Below, piece after piece: positions 23,341-32,181 of a stretch of 45,928 nucleotides of DNA. The DNA lies in the NCBI GenBank assembly GCA_007132185.1, contig SLPC01000012.1:1-45928 (forward strand), read 5' to 3'. The first letter of the stretch is position 1. Each line of letters opens with the position of its first letter. A program made the translations under genes and the position numbers. The notes beneath the pieces were generated by a model. That model ran no database searches. It saw only the letters and a list, made by a program, of their open reading frames with translations, and was not told the origin of the DNA. The stretch comes from Anaerolineae bacterium (GTDB taxonomy: Bacteria; Chloroflexota; Anaerolineae; UBA1429).

Positions 23341-25800
23341 TCATTCCATCACGCGCAATGTCGAAGCAATGTCCATGCGGCGCAACCTGCGCGCGCTCAC
23401 AAGAGGCGTCAGAGCGACGACGCCGATGCCCAGCACAAGCGCCATCACGATGGAGAGGGGCGTGACTGTGATCAGCAGCCCGATCTCTTCCATCATGATC
23501 TCCATGCGGGCCACGAGCATGCGTTGGAGTAGGAGCCAGCCCAGCAGGGCACCCAGGATCGTGCCCAGGATGCCCAGGATCGCGTTCTCGCCGATCTGCA
23601 CCCATGTAACGCTGCGGGGCGGCGTGCCATAGGCGAACATGGTGGCCACCTCACGCATGCGGTCGTCGATGTTGATGCTGGTCGAGTTGTAGGCGATCAG
23701 GAACGCGATCACCAGCACGGCTCCCTGCATGACGCGCAGGATGGGACCGAGCATCGCTGTGATCTCGCCAAAGAGCTCGACCAGATCAGATGCCGGTTGC
23801 ACAGCCACTATGCCCGGTTGGGTGAACAGCGCGCGCTGAACCTCTGCTGGCGTCACTCCCTCGCTCGGGGTAACGACCACCAGATTCGATAGCCCCTCCA
23901 GACCGGCAAATGCCGACTGGTCTGTGGCGATGTAACTCAGCGCGCGGAACGGGTTATCGTGGATGCCAGCCACGGTTAGGGGCGTGGACGCCGCCCGAAA
24001 GGCCAACGGTCCCTCTCGATACGGGTGCTCCAGCTCCAGGGTGTCACCAACACTCACGTCCAGATCGTCGGCGGCCTTGCGGGCTATCAGGATGCTCGGC
24101 GGGTTGGTCCCGGTCTGCGGGTTGCCGTCGACCACCCTGGGAGCCCAGATGGCCGTATCGGGCCGATAGAACTCGACCAGGGTGTTGACCTCCTGGTCAC
24201 CGTTCCGCATGCGTGCGCCCAGGTGCAGAGCAGGCTCTATCTCTGCGAACAGGGGCCTGCCGTCGTCTGTGGTCAGCGCAGTGAGGCCATGCACCCGCTC
24301 GTGATCGTGGGGGTAGAACGAGTCAAGGACGACATGGAGGCGTTGAGGGGCACGATAGAGGAGCGCTTGCTCTGCGTGGCCAATGGTGCCCACGATCGTA
24401 TCCTGCAGCCCCAGAAAAAGAAACAGGATCGTGATTGCCACGGTAAGCCCGACAATGGTGAGCAGCGTGCGCTTGGGGGAACGCAGCGCGTTCTTGAGGG
24501 GCATCTGGGCCAGGATGCTGCCCGGCAGGCGCACACCCTTGAGCCAGCGGTTGAGGCCGCTGTCCTTGGCGGCCAGGTGCCCATGCAGCGCATCGAGGGG
24601 AACGGTGCGCACCGCCTGCACGACCGGGATCAGAGTGGCGAGCACAGGTAGGACGATACCCAAAGCGGCCGCGAGCAGAAAACTGGGCCAGTGAATGGCC
24701 GTGCCAGCATAGTAGGGCATGGGTACGTGGTCTTGCATCAGCGCAGAGAGCATTTCGGCAAAAGCCAGGCCTATGGCCAGACCCAACGCGCAACCGATCA
24801 CCGCGATCTGCAGGCCCACCATCAAGGGCCTGACAGCCAGCCAGCGGCGGGGCGCTCCCAGCGCCATGCCGATACCGATCTGGCGGCGCTGCGAGTCGAC
24901 GATACGGCCCGCCAGGTTGAACGCCGCCAACGCCGCGCCCAGCAGGAACAGAATCGCGATCAGGTCGAGGAGTTCCTGATCCTCCGCCGCATCGGTGTAC
25001 AGCAGCGAATGCACCGGATCCTCCTCACCGGCGGTCATCCAGAACCCCATGCCAGGCAGGGCGGCGTTCAGGCGTTCGGTGATCTCGGCGCGGATGGCAT
25101 CCCTGTCGGCATCCTCCGCCAGTTGGATCCGCAACTCATTGACCATGTTCTGCCGTTCATACATCTCCTGTGCCGTGGAGAGGGGGACAAAGAGCACAGC
25201 CAGGTTCGCCTCGCCCCGAATGGCAAGCCCCGTCTCTTCTGGGAGGATCATAAGGTACTCGGGGGCCAGGCCCAGTCCGACGATGTCCAAATCTCTGCCG
25301 CCGATCAGGGTGACTGTGGCGCCCGGCTCCAGGTCATAGAAGCGGGCAAACTTGGTCTCTAGCACCGCTACATCCTGATCGTTCGGCGCCAACGAGCGCC
25401 CCCCATCATTGTAGATCCGATCCACAAAGGGGCCGCCCTGGCTGGTGTCGACGCCTACAATTTGCCCTGGTACCAGAATCGTCTGCTCGGCGGTGGAGGC
25501 ATCCGCCAAGGTGTCCATCAGCAGGCGTGGCTCGACCCGCACCACGCCGTCGATGCCGTCTAGCGCAGCCAGAAGCTTATCCTGATCCGCGAAACTGCCG
25601 GTGGTCAACCGGACCCGCAGACAATGAAACTGAAGCGCTGCATAGCTCATATCATGGGATTCGACGCGCCACGTCTCCTGGCCGCCCAGGCCGGCAAAGA
25701 TACCGGTGCCGGTGGCGATGATGATGGCGATGGCGGCTACCTGCAGCCAGCGAGCGCGCAAATCACGCCAGGCCCAGCGAAACCACTTGGCTACTGTCAT
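23341..25800 (-). CDS. ABC transporter permease with two FtsX domains
   Basis: An 819-residue membrane protein. The N-terminal anchor helix (about 15-35) is followed by a large extracytoplasmic domain, an FtsX block of three helices (about 265-390), a second anchor helix near 440-460, a second external domain, and a C-terminal FtsX block (about 690-805). This duplicated layout matches permeases of the MacB/LolC type that move lipids, peptides or drugs out of the membrane without spanning transport in the usual way. Start at ATG 25800 after GGGAGG, 12 bases behind its ATPase. Substrate unknown. Confidence 0.92.
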   Translation of the reverse strand: MTVAKWFRWAWRDLRARWLQVAAIAIIIATGTGIFAGLGGQETWRVESHDMSYAALQFHCLRVRLTTGSFADQDKLLAALDGIDGVVRVEPRLLMDTLADASTAEQTILVPGQIVGVDTSQGGPFVDRIYNDGGRSLAPNDQDVAVLETKFARFYDLEPGATVTLIGGRDLDIVGLGLAPEYLMILPEETGLAIRGEANLAVLFVPLSTAQEMYERQNMVNELRIQLAEDADRDAIRAEITERLNAALPGMGFWMTAGEEDPVHSLLYTDAAEDQELLDLIAILFLLGAALAAFNLAGRIVDSQRRQIGIGMALGAPRRWLAVRPLMVGLQIAVIGCALGLAIGLAFAEMLSALMQDHVPMPYYAGTAIHWPSFLLAAALGIVLPVLATLIPVVQAVRTVPLDALHGHLAAKDSGLNRWLKGVRLPGSILAQMPLKNALRSPKRTLLTIVGLTVAITILFLFLGLQDTIVGTIGHAEQALLYRAPQRLHVVLDSFYPHDHERVHGLTALTTDDGRPLFAEIEPALHLGARMRNGDQEVNTLVEFYRPDTAIWAPRVVDGNPQTGTNPPSILIARKAADDLDVSVGDTLELEHPYREGPLAFRAASTPLTVAGIHDNPFRALSYIATDQSAFAGLEGLSNLVVVTPSEGVTPAEVQRALFTQPGIVAVQPASDLVELFGEITAMLGPILRVMQGAVLVIAFLIAYNSTSINIDDRMREVATMFAYGTPPRSVTWVQIGENAILGILGTILGALLGWLLLQRMLVARMEIMMEEIGLLITVTPLSIVMALVLGIGVVALTPLVSARRLRRMDIASTLRVME

Positions 25801-25812
25801 CGTCTGCCTCCC

Positions 25813-26517
25813 TTACCAGTGCAGGTCGGCGATCTCGGCTCTACCTTCCCAGGGAGGCCCATCGCTCACGATTTCGCCGCTTCCCAACTCGATCACACGG
25901 TCGGCAATACGCGAGATCTCCCGGTTGTGGGTGACTACGAGTACGGCCTTGCCCTCCTGGGCCTGTGCCTCCAGCAGCTCCAGGATCTGGACGCCGGTGC
26001 GAAAGTCCAGCTCGCCCGTGGGTTCGTCGGCCAGGAGAACGGGGTTGCCCGTTGCCAGAGCACGTGCGATGGCCACGCGCTGCTGCTCACCGCCCGAGAG
26101 CTCGTGGGGAAAGTGATCCATGCGCGGCCCCAGGCCGACGCTCTCCAGCACCTCCTCGGCGACACTATCCCCGTTCCTACGACGGCGCAGGTCCACGGCG
26201 AACTGGACGTTCTCACGTGCCGTGAGCGAGGGGAACAGGTTGAACGTCTGAAAGATAAAGCCGATGGTGTGTCGTCGAAAGGCGAACTTTTCTCCCTGGC
26301 GCGCGTCTGTGACGTCCTGGCCATTGACGATCACAGTGCCCTCGGTGGGCGAGTCCAACGCGCTGATCATGTTGAGCAGGGTGGACTTGCCGCTCCCCGA
26401 AGGCCCCAACACCACCACAAACTCGCCCGGGTCCACGTGCAGGTTGATTCCATGCAGGGCGACAACGGTCACAGACCCCATCTCATATCTTTTGGAAATG
26501 CTCTTGAGAGTAATCAT
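25813..26517 (-). CDS. ABC transporter ATP-binding protein (LolD/MacB type)
   Basis: A 234-residue ATPase partner of the FtsX-type permease. Walker A GPSGSGKST (38-46), the Q-loop FIFQTFNLFPSL, signature LSGGEQQRVAIARAL, and Walker B with LADEPTGELD, the TGxLD form characteristic of the LolD/MacB group. I choose ATG 26517, preceded by GGAGGA; it overlaps the end of the TetR gene by 35 bases. The three genes form one operon. Confidence 0.93.
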   Translation of the reverse strand: MITLKSISKRYEMGSVTVVALHGINLHVDPGEFVVVLGPSGSGKSTLLNMISALDSPTEGTVIVNGQDVTDARQGEKFAFRRHTIGFIFQTFNLFPSLTARENVQFAVDLRRRRNGDSVAEEVLESVGLGPRMDHFPHELSGGEQQRVAIARALATGNPVLLADEPTGELDFRTGVQILELLEAQAQEGKAVLVVTHNREISRIADRVIELGSGEIVSDGPPWEGRAEIADLHW

Positions 26518-27157
26518 CGCTCCGTCCTCCGTCCTTTCGCTCATACTCGCCATCAAGCTGTTTCAGAATGAACCTCGCGTACATCTCCTCGGCCAGCACA
26601 AAGAACTCTTCGCGGAGGCGTTCCGGCTCGATGCCGAGCCGGTCGGCCCATTGCTCCCAATAGATGAGAAAGGTCACGATAGGAAGGAGCCCGTAAAAGC
26701 ATAGGGCTGTGGCAGCCTGTATGGCCTCTGAATCCCGCCGGTCGCCCATCTCGGGCGGGATGCGATCCAACACAGCCTGGTGGAGGAGCTCGATCGCCAA
26801 ATCTTGGCGCTCCTCATCACGCAGAGACTCCATGATGATGATCTTGATCAGGTCGCGATGCGTCTGCATGATGTCCCAGGCCCAGCGTAACAACGTGCCG
26901 AGCTGCTCGCGCGTCGTCGGCATGGCCTGTCCAGAGAGGATGGCATCACGTTCAGGCTGGACAGTCTCGGTAACGTGATCGAGCAGCGTTGCGAACAGAT
27001 GCTCTTTGCTCTCAAAGTAACGATAGATCAACGCCACATTCACCTCAGCTCTGCGGGCGATCTGCGCCACCCGCGCGCCATGAAATCCGTGCTTGGTAAA
27101 CTCGACAATCGCCGCCTCCAGAATGCGAGCCTGGGTCTGTGTTGCATCGCCCGTCAT
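26483..27157 (-). CDS. TetR-family transcriptional regulator
   Basis: A 224-residue repressor. The N-terminal helix-turn-helix (ILEAAIVEFTKHGFHGARVAQIARRA, read in parts, with IYRYFESKEHLF) is typical; the C-terminal ligand domain is divergent. Start ATG 27157 behind AGAGGTG. It leads the operon with the ABC ATPase and permease, and a palindrome directly at its promoter indicates self-repression that would also control the exporter. The inducing ligand is probably something the exporter handles. Confidence 0.93.
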   Translation of the reverse strand: MTGDATQTQARILEAAIVEFTKHGFHGARVAQIARRAEVNVALIYRYFESKEHLFATLLDHVTETVQPERDAILSGQAMPTTREQLGTLLRWAWDIMQTHRDLIKIIIMESLRDEERQDLAIELLHQAVLDRIPPEMGDRRDSEAIQAATALCFYGLLPIVTFLIYWEQWADRLGIEPERLREEFFVLAEEMYARFILKQLDGEYERKDGGRSDDYSQEHFQKI

Positions 27158-27172
27158 ATTCACCTCTTATAA

Positions 27173-27188
27173 GTAAGTATTTACTTAC
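27173..27188. promoter_or_regulatory. Palindromic operator for the TetR regulator
   Basis: A perfect inverted repeat GTAAGTA-TT-TACTTAC directly abuts the -10 box of the tetR promoter and covers the predicted transcription start, so a bound dimer would block RNA polymerase. The arms contain the TTACTTAC-type sequence often bound by TetR proteins. Confidence 0.8.
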
Positions 27189-27217
27189 ATTGTATAGGAG
27201 AAAGGGGCGTTTGTCAA
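27189..27217 (-). promoter_or_regulatory. Promoter of the tetR-ABC operon
   Basis: Minus-strand TTGACA (27217-27212) and TACAAT (27194-27189) with a 17-base spacer, directly upstream of the operator. Confidence 0.8.
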
Positions 27218-27327
27218 TAGGTAATGGCCCCATTGTTACGATTATGTTCCCGGCGCATTATCGGGATCTGGTACAAGCGGGCACAAGGAAGATGCTCGGC
27301 CTCAGGGCACTACGGTTTGATACACGC

Positions 27328-27356
27328 TTGTCATGGCTCAGGCGATGGACTATACT
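27328..27356 (+). promoter_or_regulatory. Promoter of the GH4 gene
   Basis: TTGTCA (27328-27333) and TATACT (27351-27356) with a 17-base spacer, about 48 bases before the ATG at 27404. Confidence 0.65.
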
Positions 27357-27403
27357 CTTGTTGTGAATTCGTCGCAGGTCAGCCTACGCAGGAGAATTGC
27401 CAC

Positions 27404-28720
27404 ATGCCCAAGATCACCATTGTAGGAGCTGGGAGCCACGTCTTTGCCCGCAGGCTCATCGCCGATCTCCTCACCTGGCCCGCTTTGCGGGATTCGACCA
27501 TCGCCCTGATGGATATCGATCAGGAAAGCCTCAATACCATGGCCGCTCTGGCGAAAAAGATGGTCGAGCAGCAGGGGGTAGGGGCGCGCATCGAGGCTAC
27601 CACTGATCTCGAGGAGGCCCTGACCGACGCCGACTATGTCTCGGTTTCGATTCGCGTTGGTTCGAGCTACCAGCACGTGCTGATCCCCGCCAAGTATGGC
27701 ATCATGCATTCGGTAGGCGATACGATGGGCCCTGGCGGCGTCTTTTATTTTCTCAAGAACGCGCCGGCCATGGTCAACATCGCCCAGACGATGGAGCGGG
27801 TGTGCCCCAACGCGCTCATGCTCAACTATACCAACCCGATGGTGATGCTCTCCTGGGCCATCAAGGACCTGACCAACATCCGCTATGTGGGCCTGTGCCA
27901 CTCGGTGCAGGGCACGGCGCAATCCATGGCCGAGTACATCAATGTGCCCTTTGAGGATGTCTCCTATTGGGCGGCGGGCATCAACCATATGGCCTGGTTC
28001 CTCAAGTACAATGTCAATGGCCAGGACGCATATCCAATGCTGTTCGAGGCCATGCAAGACCCGGACGTCTACAACCGCGACATTGTCAAGTTTGAGGTGA
28101 TGAAGCACTTTGGGGCCTTTGTCTCCGAGTCGTCGATCCACATGTCCGAGTATGTGCCCTATTTCCGGCGCACCCAGGAACTGATCGAGCAGCACACCCA
28201 CGAGGCTATGTGGGGCGTGTGGAATCCCCAAATGAGCCGCGAGGAGCGCATGGCGCTATTCGCCGAGCGCCGTGCCGAGGCCGATCGCGAGATGCGCGAG
28301 CTGGCTTTTGGTGACGCCCCGGTGCCTGACGCTTGGCTGGAGCGCTCCCACGAGTTCTTCTCACGCATCCTGAATGCTTCCGAGACCAACGTGCCCTACA
28401 CGTTCAACGGTAACGTGCCTAACACGGGCTTGATTACGAACTTTCCTGACAATGTCGTGGTAGAGGTGCCCATCGTCACCGACGCCATGGGCCTGCACCC
28501 CTGTCATGTGGGCGCGCTGCCTCCGGCGCTGGCGGCTTTGAACAGCAGCAATCTGTACGTTCAAGAGTTGGCCGTCAAGGGATTCATCGAGCAGAACCGC
28601 GAGTATATCTACCAGGCGATCCAAGTGGACCCGCTCACAGCATCGCTGCTGTCACTGGCCGAGATTCGCCAGATGGTCGATGAGATGTTTGCTGCCGAAG
28701 CCGAGTACATGACTTTTTAG
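27404..28720 (+). CDS. Glycoside hydrolase family 4 protein, alpha-galactosidase-like (MelA type)
   Basis: A 438-residue GH4 enzyme, which cleaves glycosides by an NAD- and Mn-dependent redox mechanism in the cytoplasm. The N-terminal nucleotide motif GAGSHVFARRL, NYTNPMVML, and the metal ligands C165 (in GLCHSVQGTA) and H195 (in GINHMAW) are visible. The CHSVQGTA sequence resembles E. coli MelA closely, so an alpha-galactoside is a fair guess; alpha-galacturonides remain possible. The ATG at 27404 follows AGGAG. A galactonate dehydratase-like gene follows 123 bases on, which fits galactose-based metabolism. Confidence 0.9.
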   Translation: MPKITIVGAGSHVFARRLIADLLTWPALRDSTIALMDIDQESLNTMAALAKKMVEQQGVGARIEATTDLEEALTDADYVSVSIRVGSSYQHVLIPAKYGIMHSVGDTMGPGGVFYFLKNAPAMVNIAQTMERVCPNALMLNYTNPMVMLSWAIKDLTNIRYVGLCHSVQGTAQSMAEYINVPFEDVSYWAAGINHMAWFLKYNVNGQDAYPMLFEAMQDPDVYNRDIVKFEVMKHFGAFVSESSIHMSEYVPYFRRTQELIEQHTHEAMWGVWNPQMSREERMALFAERRAEADREMRELAFGDAPVPDAWLERSHEFFSRILNASETNVPYTFNGNVPNTGLITNFPDNVVVEVPIVTDAMGLHPCHVGALPPALAALNSSNLYVQELAVKGFIEQNREYIYQAIQVDPLTASLLSLAEIRQMVDEMFAAEAEYMTF

Positions 28721-28843
28721 CGTCGGGTTGGGCCGGCGCAATCCGTCCGCCACGAGGGTGGCAAGCACAGTATAGAGCAGGTGGAGGCAGGCGCCTGTCC
28801 CTGCTTGGCAGATAAAAGCCCTGGTGGCTAGAAGGAAGAGAGA

Positions 28844-29965
28844 ATGCGCATCACCAAATTGGAGACGTTTCTGGTCAAGCCTCGTTGGCTCTTTCTCAAG
28901 ATGCATACCGACGAAGGCCTGGTGGGCTTGGGAGAACCGCTCCTGGAGGGGCGCGCATTGACCATCGCCCAAGCGGTCGCCGAGCTGGAGCCTTATCTGA
29001 TCGGTAAGGACCCCACCCGGGTCATGCACCATTGGCAGGCAATGTACAAGCACGCCTTTTACCGCGGTGGACCGATCCTCACCAGCGCTCTCTCCGGCGT
29101 CGAGCACGCCCTATGGGACCTGGCGGGCAAGGCCGCTGGGTTGCCTGTGTACAAGTTGCTGGGCGGGCCCCTGCGAGATCGCATCAAGATCTATGGCCGA
29201 TGTGGCGGAGATACACTCGAGGAGGCAGAGCGTAGCGCCCGTGAAGAGGCCGCCAGGGGCTTTTTGGCCCTCAAGACGGGGGTGGGGGGACCGCGGCCCG
29301 CCCGCATCGTCGAGACGCCCGGATTCGTCGAGCATGTGGCCGAGCGGTTTGCCGCCATGCGGCGTGGCGCCGGCCCCGAGGTGGACATCGCCATCGATTT
29401 CCATGGCGCCGTGTCTCCGCAAACCTCGGCGCTGCTGATCAAGGCGCTGGAGCCGTATCAGCCACTCTTTATCGAGGAGCCGGTCCAGTGCCAGAACGTC
29501 GAGGTGTTGGCCGATCTGGCCCGCAAGACCCATATCCCTATCGCCACAGGCGAACGGCTCTATACCAAGTGGGGCTTTCGCGAGGTGTTGGAGCAACGCG
29601 CGGCCTCGATTCTGCAGCCCGACATTGCCCACTGTGGTGGGATCTTTGAAGGCCGCCTGATCGCGGGCATGGCCGAGAGCTACTATGCCGCCATCGCACC
29701 CCACTGCCCGCTGGGGCCGGTGGCCCTGGCTGCGTGCATTCAGTTGGTCGCAGCAATCCCGAACTTTTTGGCCCAGGAGCATGTGACCCTGGGCGAGGGC
29801 TATCTCAAGGAGCCTTTCCGCTTTGAGGAGGGCTATGTGGCTCTGCCCACGGGTCCCGGCCTGGGTATCGAGCTGGATGAGGAGGCTCTGGCCGACAAGA
29901 TCGGCCACGACTGGCGCAACCCGGAGCGCTACCATCCCGATGATGGAACCGCCATCGACTGGTAG
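28844..29965 (+). CDS. Galactonate dehydratase-like enzyme (DgoD type)
   Basis: A 373-residue enolase-superfamily dehydratase resembling E. coli DgoD through much of its length: PRWLFLKM at the start, YRGGPILTSALSG, KLLGGPLRDRIK, APHCPLGPVALAAC and the terminal DWRNPERY. The metal triad is D185, E211 and E237, with H187 and H287 as the catalytic pair. It should convert D-galactonate to 2-keto-3-deoxygalactonate. It lies behind a GH4 alpha-galactosidase-like gene; no galactose dehydrogenase or KDGal kinase is adjacent. AGGAAGAGAG precedes the ATG. The 123 bases upstream contain nothing I recognise. Confidence 0.9.
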   Translation: MRITKLETFLVKPRWLFLKMHTDEGLVGLGEPLLEGRALTIAQAVAELEPYLIGKDPTRVMHHWQAMYKHAFYRGGPILTSALSGVEHALWDLAGKAAGLPVYKLLGGPLRDRIKIYGRCGGDTLEEAERSAREEAARGFLALKTGVGGPRPARIVETPGFVEHVAERFAAMRRGAGPEVDIAIDFHGAVSPQTSALLIKALEPYQPLFIEEPVQCQNVEVLADLARKTHIPIATGERLYTKWGFREVLEQRAASILQPDIAHCGGIFEGRLIAGMAESYYAAIAPHCPLGPVALAACIQLVAAIPNFLAQEHVTLGEGYLKEPFRFEEGYVALPTGPGLGIELDEEALADKIGHDWRNPERYHPDDGTAIDW

Positions 29966-29995
29966 TATGCTCTGGCTATCGAAAGCAGAAAACGT

Positions 29996-30970
29996 ATGAC
30001 AGAAACCGTAGAGAGTGTTCAGCAGGTCGGCGAACGAGTGCGTGAGAATGTCGCTCGTGTCATTGTCGGCAAAGATGCTGTGATCGAGCTAATGTTGGTG
30101 GCTCTGTTTTGCCAGGGGCACGTGCTGCTGGAGGATGTGCCCGGGATCGGCAAGACCACCCTGGCCAAGGCCCTGGCCGCCAGCCTGGGGTGCTCCTTTC
30201 GCCGTATTCAGTTCACCCCAGATCTGTTGCCGAGTGATATTACCGGCGTCAGCGTCTACAATCAGGATACGCGCGAGTTCGAGTTCCGACCGGGTCCCGT
30301 TTTTGGTCAGATTCTGCTGGCCGATGAGATCAATCGTGCGGGGCCGCGCACTCAGAGTGCGTTGCTGGAAGCCATGCAGGAACGTCAGGTCACAGCCGAT
30401 GGCACTACCTATGCGCTCGAACAGCCCTTTTTGGTGATGGCGACCCAGAATCCGATCGAGTTGGAGGGCACCTTTCCCTTGCCCGAGGCCCAACTCGACC
30501 GATTTCTGCTACGGGTGGCGATCGGCTATCCAACGCCCGATGAAGAGCGCGAGATATTGCAGCGCTTTCGTGAGCATGACCCCATGACGGAGTTGGAGCC
30601 CGTGCTCCCTGCCGATCAGGTGCTGGATCTGACGCAACGCTGCCGAGAGGTGTATGTTCATCCTGTCATCGAAGGTTATATCGTGGATCTGGTCAATGCC
30701 ACGCGCTCTAGCCCCGATCTGGCGCTGGGAGTCAGCCCGCGTGGCAGTCTGGCCCTGTACCGTACCAGTCAGGCGCTGTCTGCGCTGCGTGGCAGGCACT
30801 ATGTGATCCCCGATGATACCCAAGCGCTGATTCATCCGGTGCTGGCTCATCGCCTGATCCCCAGCTCCCGGCGGCGCCTGCGCGGTGAGGCCTCGAGCGA
30901 GATCTTGGCGAGTCTCGTCGATCAGGTGCCCGTACCCGTCGAAGAGGATTGGGCTGGCGGTGCAGCGTGA
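29996..30970 (+). CDS. MoxR-family AAA+ ATPase
   Basis: A 324-residue AAA+ chaperone. Walker A is PGIGKTTLAKAL (from about residue 49), Walker B ILLADEINRA, sensor ATQNPIELEGTFPLPEAQLDRF. MoxR proteins act on co-encoded DUF58 proteins carrying a von Willebrand-like fold, often to mature enzymes or envelope complexes. The stop overlaps the GTG of the DUF58 gene (GTGA), consistent with stoichiometric coupling. The 30 bases after the dehydratase gene are too short to tell whether it is cotranscribed with it. Confidence 0.94.
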   Translation: MTETVESVQQVGERVRENVARVIVGKDAVIELMLVALFCQGHVLLEDVPGIGKTTLAKALAASLGCSFRRIQFTPDLLPSDITGVSVYNQDTREFEFRPGPVFGQILLADEINRAGPRTQSALLEAMQERQVTADGTTYALEQPFLVMATQNPIELEGTFPLPEAQLDRFLLRVAIGYPTPDEEREILQRFREHDPMTELEPVLPADQVLDLTQRCREVYVHPVIEGYIVDLVNATRSSPDLALGVSPRGSLALYRTSQALSALRGRHYVIPDDTQALIHPVLAHRLIPSSRRRLRGEASSEILASLVDQVPVPVEEDWAGGAA

Positions 30971-32181
30971 CCAGTGGGGCGTGGACAGCGCTGCTGCTCG
31001 TCCTCTTTATGATCGCCCTGATCATGGATCGAGGATTACTGGCCGTTTTTGCGCTGATCCTGGCTGTGGCCACGGGTGCTACAACCCTGTGGGCACGCTA
31101 CTGTCTGGCCAAGGTATCCTATCGGCGGTATTTTGGCACACGTCAGCTCAGCTTTGGCGAGGAGACGACGCTCACCCTCGAGTTTGAGAATGCCAAGCCC
31201 CTGCCGCTGGCCTGGCTTCTCGTGCGCGAAGATTTCCCCGAAGAAGTCAATCTGCTGACGGGCGAGCTGCAACAAAACACCCCTGGAGAACCCGTCACCC
31301 TGGTGACGCTGCTCTCACTGCGCTGGTACGAGCGGGTGAGTCGTACCCATCGGATCCGGGGGGCTCGGCGCGGGCGCTTTCGCTTTGGTCCTGCCGAGCT
31401 ATCTTCGGGAGATGTGTTCGGCTACCAGCGCCAGGTGGTTGAGGATCGCAATATCGACGAGATCCTCGTCTATCCCAAGATCGTCCCTGTTGAGGATCTC
31501 AGCCTGCCGGTAGCTCGCCCCATGGGCGAGTGGTTTGCGGCACGCCGGGTAACCTTTGATCCGCTTCGTTTCGCCACCGTGCGTGATTATGTGCCTGGCG
31601 ATAACCCGCGCCACATCCATTGGCGGGCTACGGCACGCACCACGGTCCTGCAGACCAAAGAGTTCGACCCGAGCGATACCCTGACCCTGATGATGGCCAT
31701 CGATGTGCAGACGACGTCGCGCAGCTACGAGTACATCCCTGACGATCTCGAGTTTGTCATTTCGGCGGCGGCCTCGTTGGCGCTGTACGCGCTGGATAAA
31801 GGCCATATGGTGGGGATGTGCGCCAACTCGCTCACCGTCGAGGCGAACACCTGGAGCCGCGTTGCTCCGGGTAGACATGTGAATCAGGCCAACGTGCTGC
31901 TCTCGGCCATGGCTGCGCTGGGGCCTTTTCGTGGTCAACCTCTGGCAACCATGCTCTGCGAGATCATACCAGACCTGCCCTATGGCGCCACGGTCATTGC
32001 TGTAACGTCGCAGCCCAACGAGAACGTGTACGAGTCCCTTGGCAATTTGCAGGAAGTGAACCATCGTGTGCTGCTGTTGACCGTGGGCCGCCAGCCGGTC
32101 GACGTACCGTCACAGATTCCGCACCATCATTTGGGAGATCAGGATGTCTGGCAAAGCCTGGACGCGTTGGAACTGGGTTGA
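30967..32181 (+). CDS. DUF58 domain-containing membrane protein
   Basis: A 404-residue protein with two adjacent N-terminal membrane helices (about 5-45) followed by a cytoplasmic or external region. The DUF58 core is marked by FDPLRFATVRDYVPGDNPRHIHWRATAR, a long motif read here in parts, and TLMMAIDVQT (a MIDAS-like start). It begins at GTG 30967 inside the MoxR stop, and overlaps the next gene by 38 bases. MoxR-DUF58 pairs are widespread; the target in this organism is unknown. Confidence 0.9.
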   Translation: MTSGAWTALLLVLFMIALIMDRGLLAVFALILAVATGATTLWARYCLAKVSYRRYFGTRQLSFGEETTLTLEFENAKPLPLAWLLVREDFPEEVNLLTGELQQNTPGEPVTLVTLLSLRWYERVSRTHRIRGARRGRFRFGPAELSSGDVFGYQRQVVEDRNIDEILVYPKIVPVEDLSLPVARPMGEWFAARRVTFDPLRFATVRDYVPGDNPRHIHWRATARTTVLQTKEFDPSDTLTLMMAIDVQTTSRSYEYIPDDLEFVISAAASLALYALDKGHMVGMCANSLTVEANTWSRVAPGRHVNQANVLLSAMAALGPFRGQPLATMLCEIIPDLPYGATVIAVTSQPNENVYESLGNLQEVNHRVLLLTVGRQPVDVPSQIPHHHLGDQDVWQSLDALELG

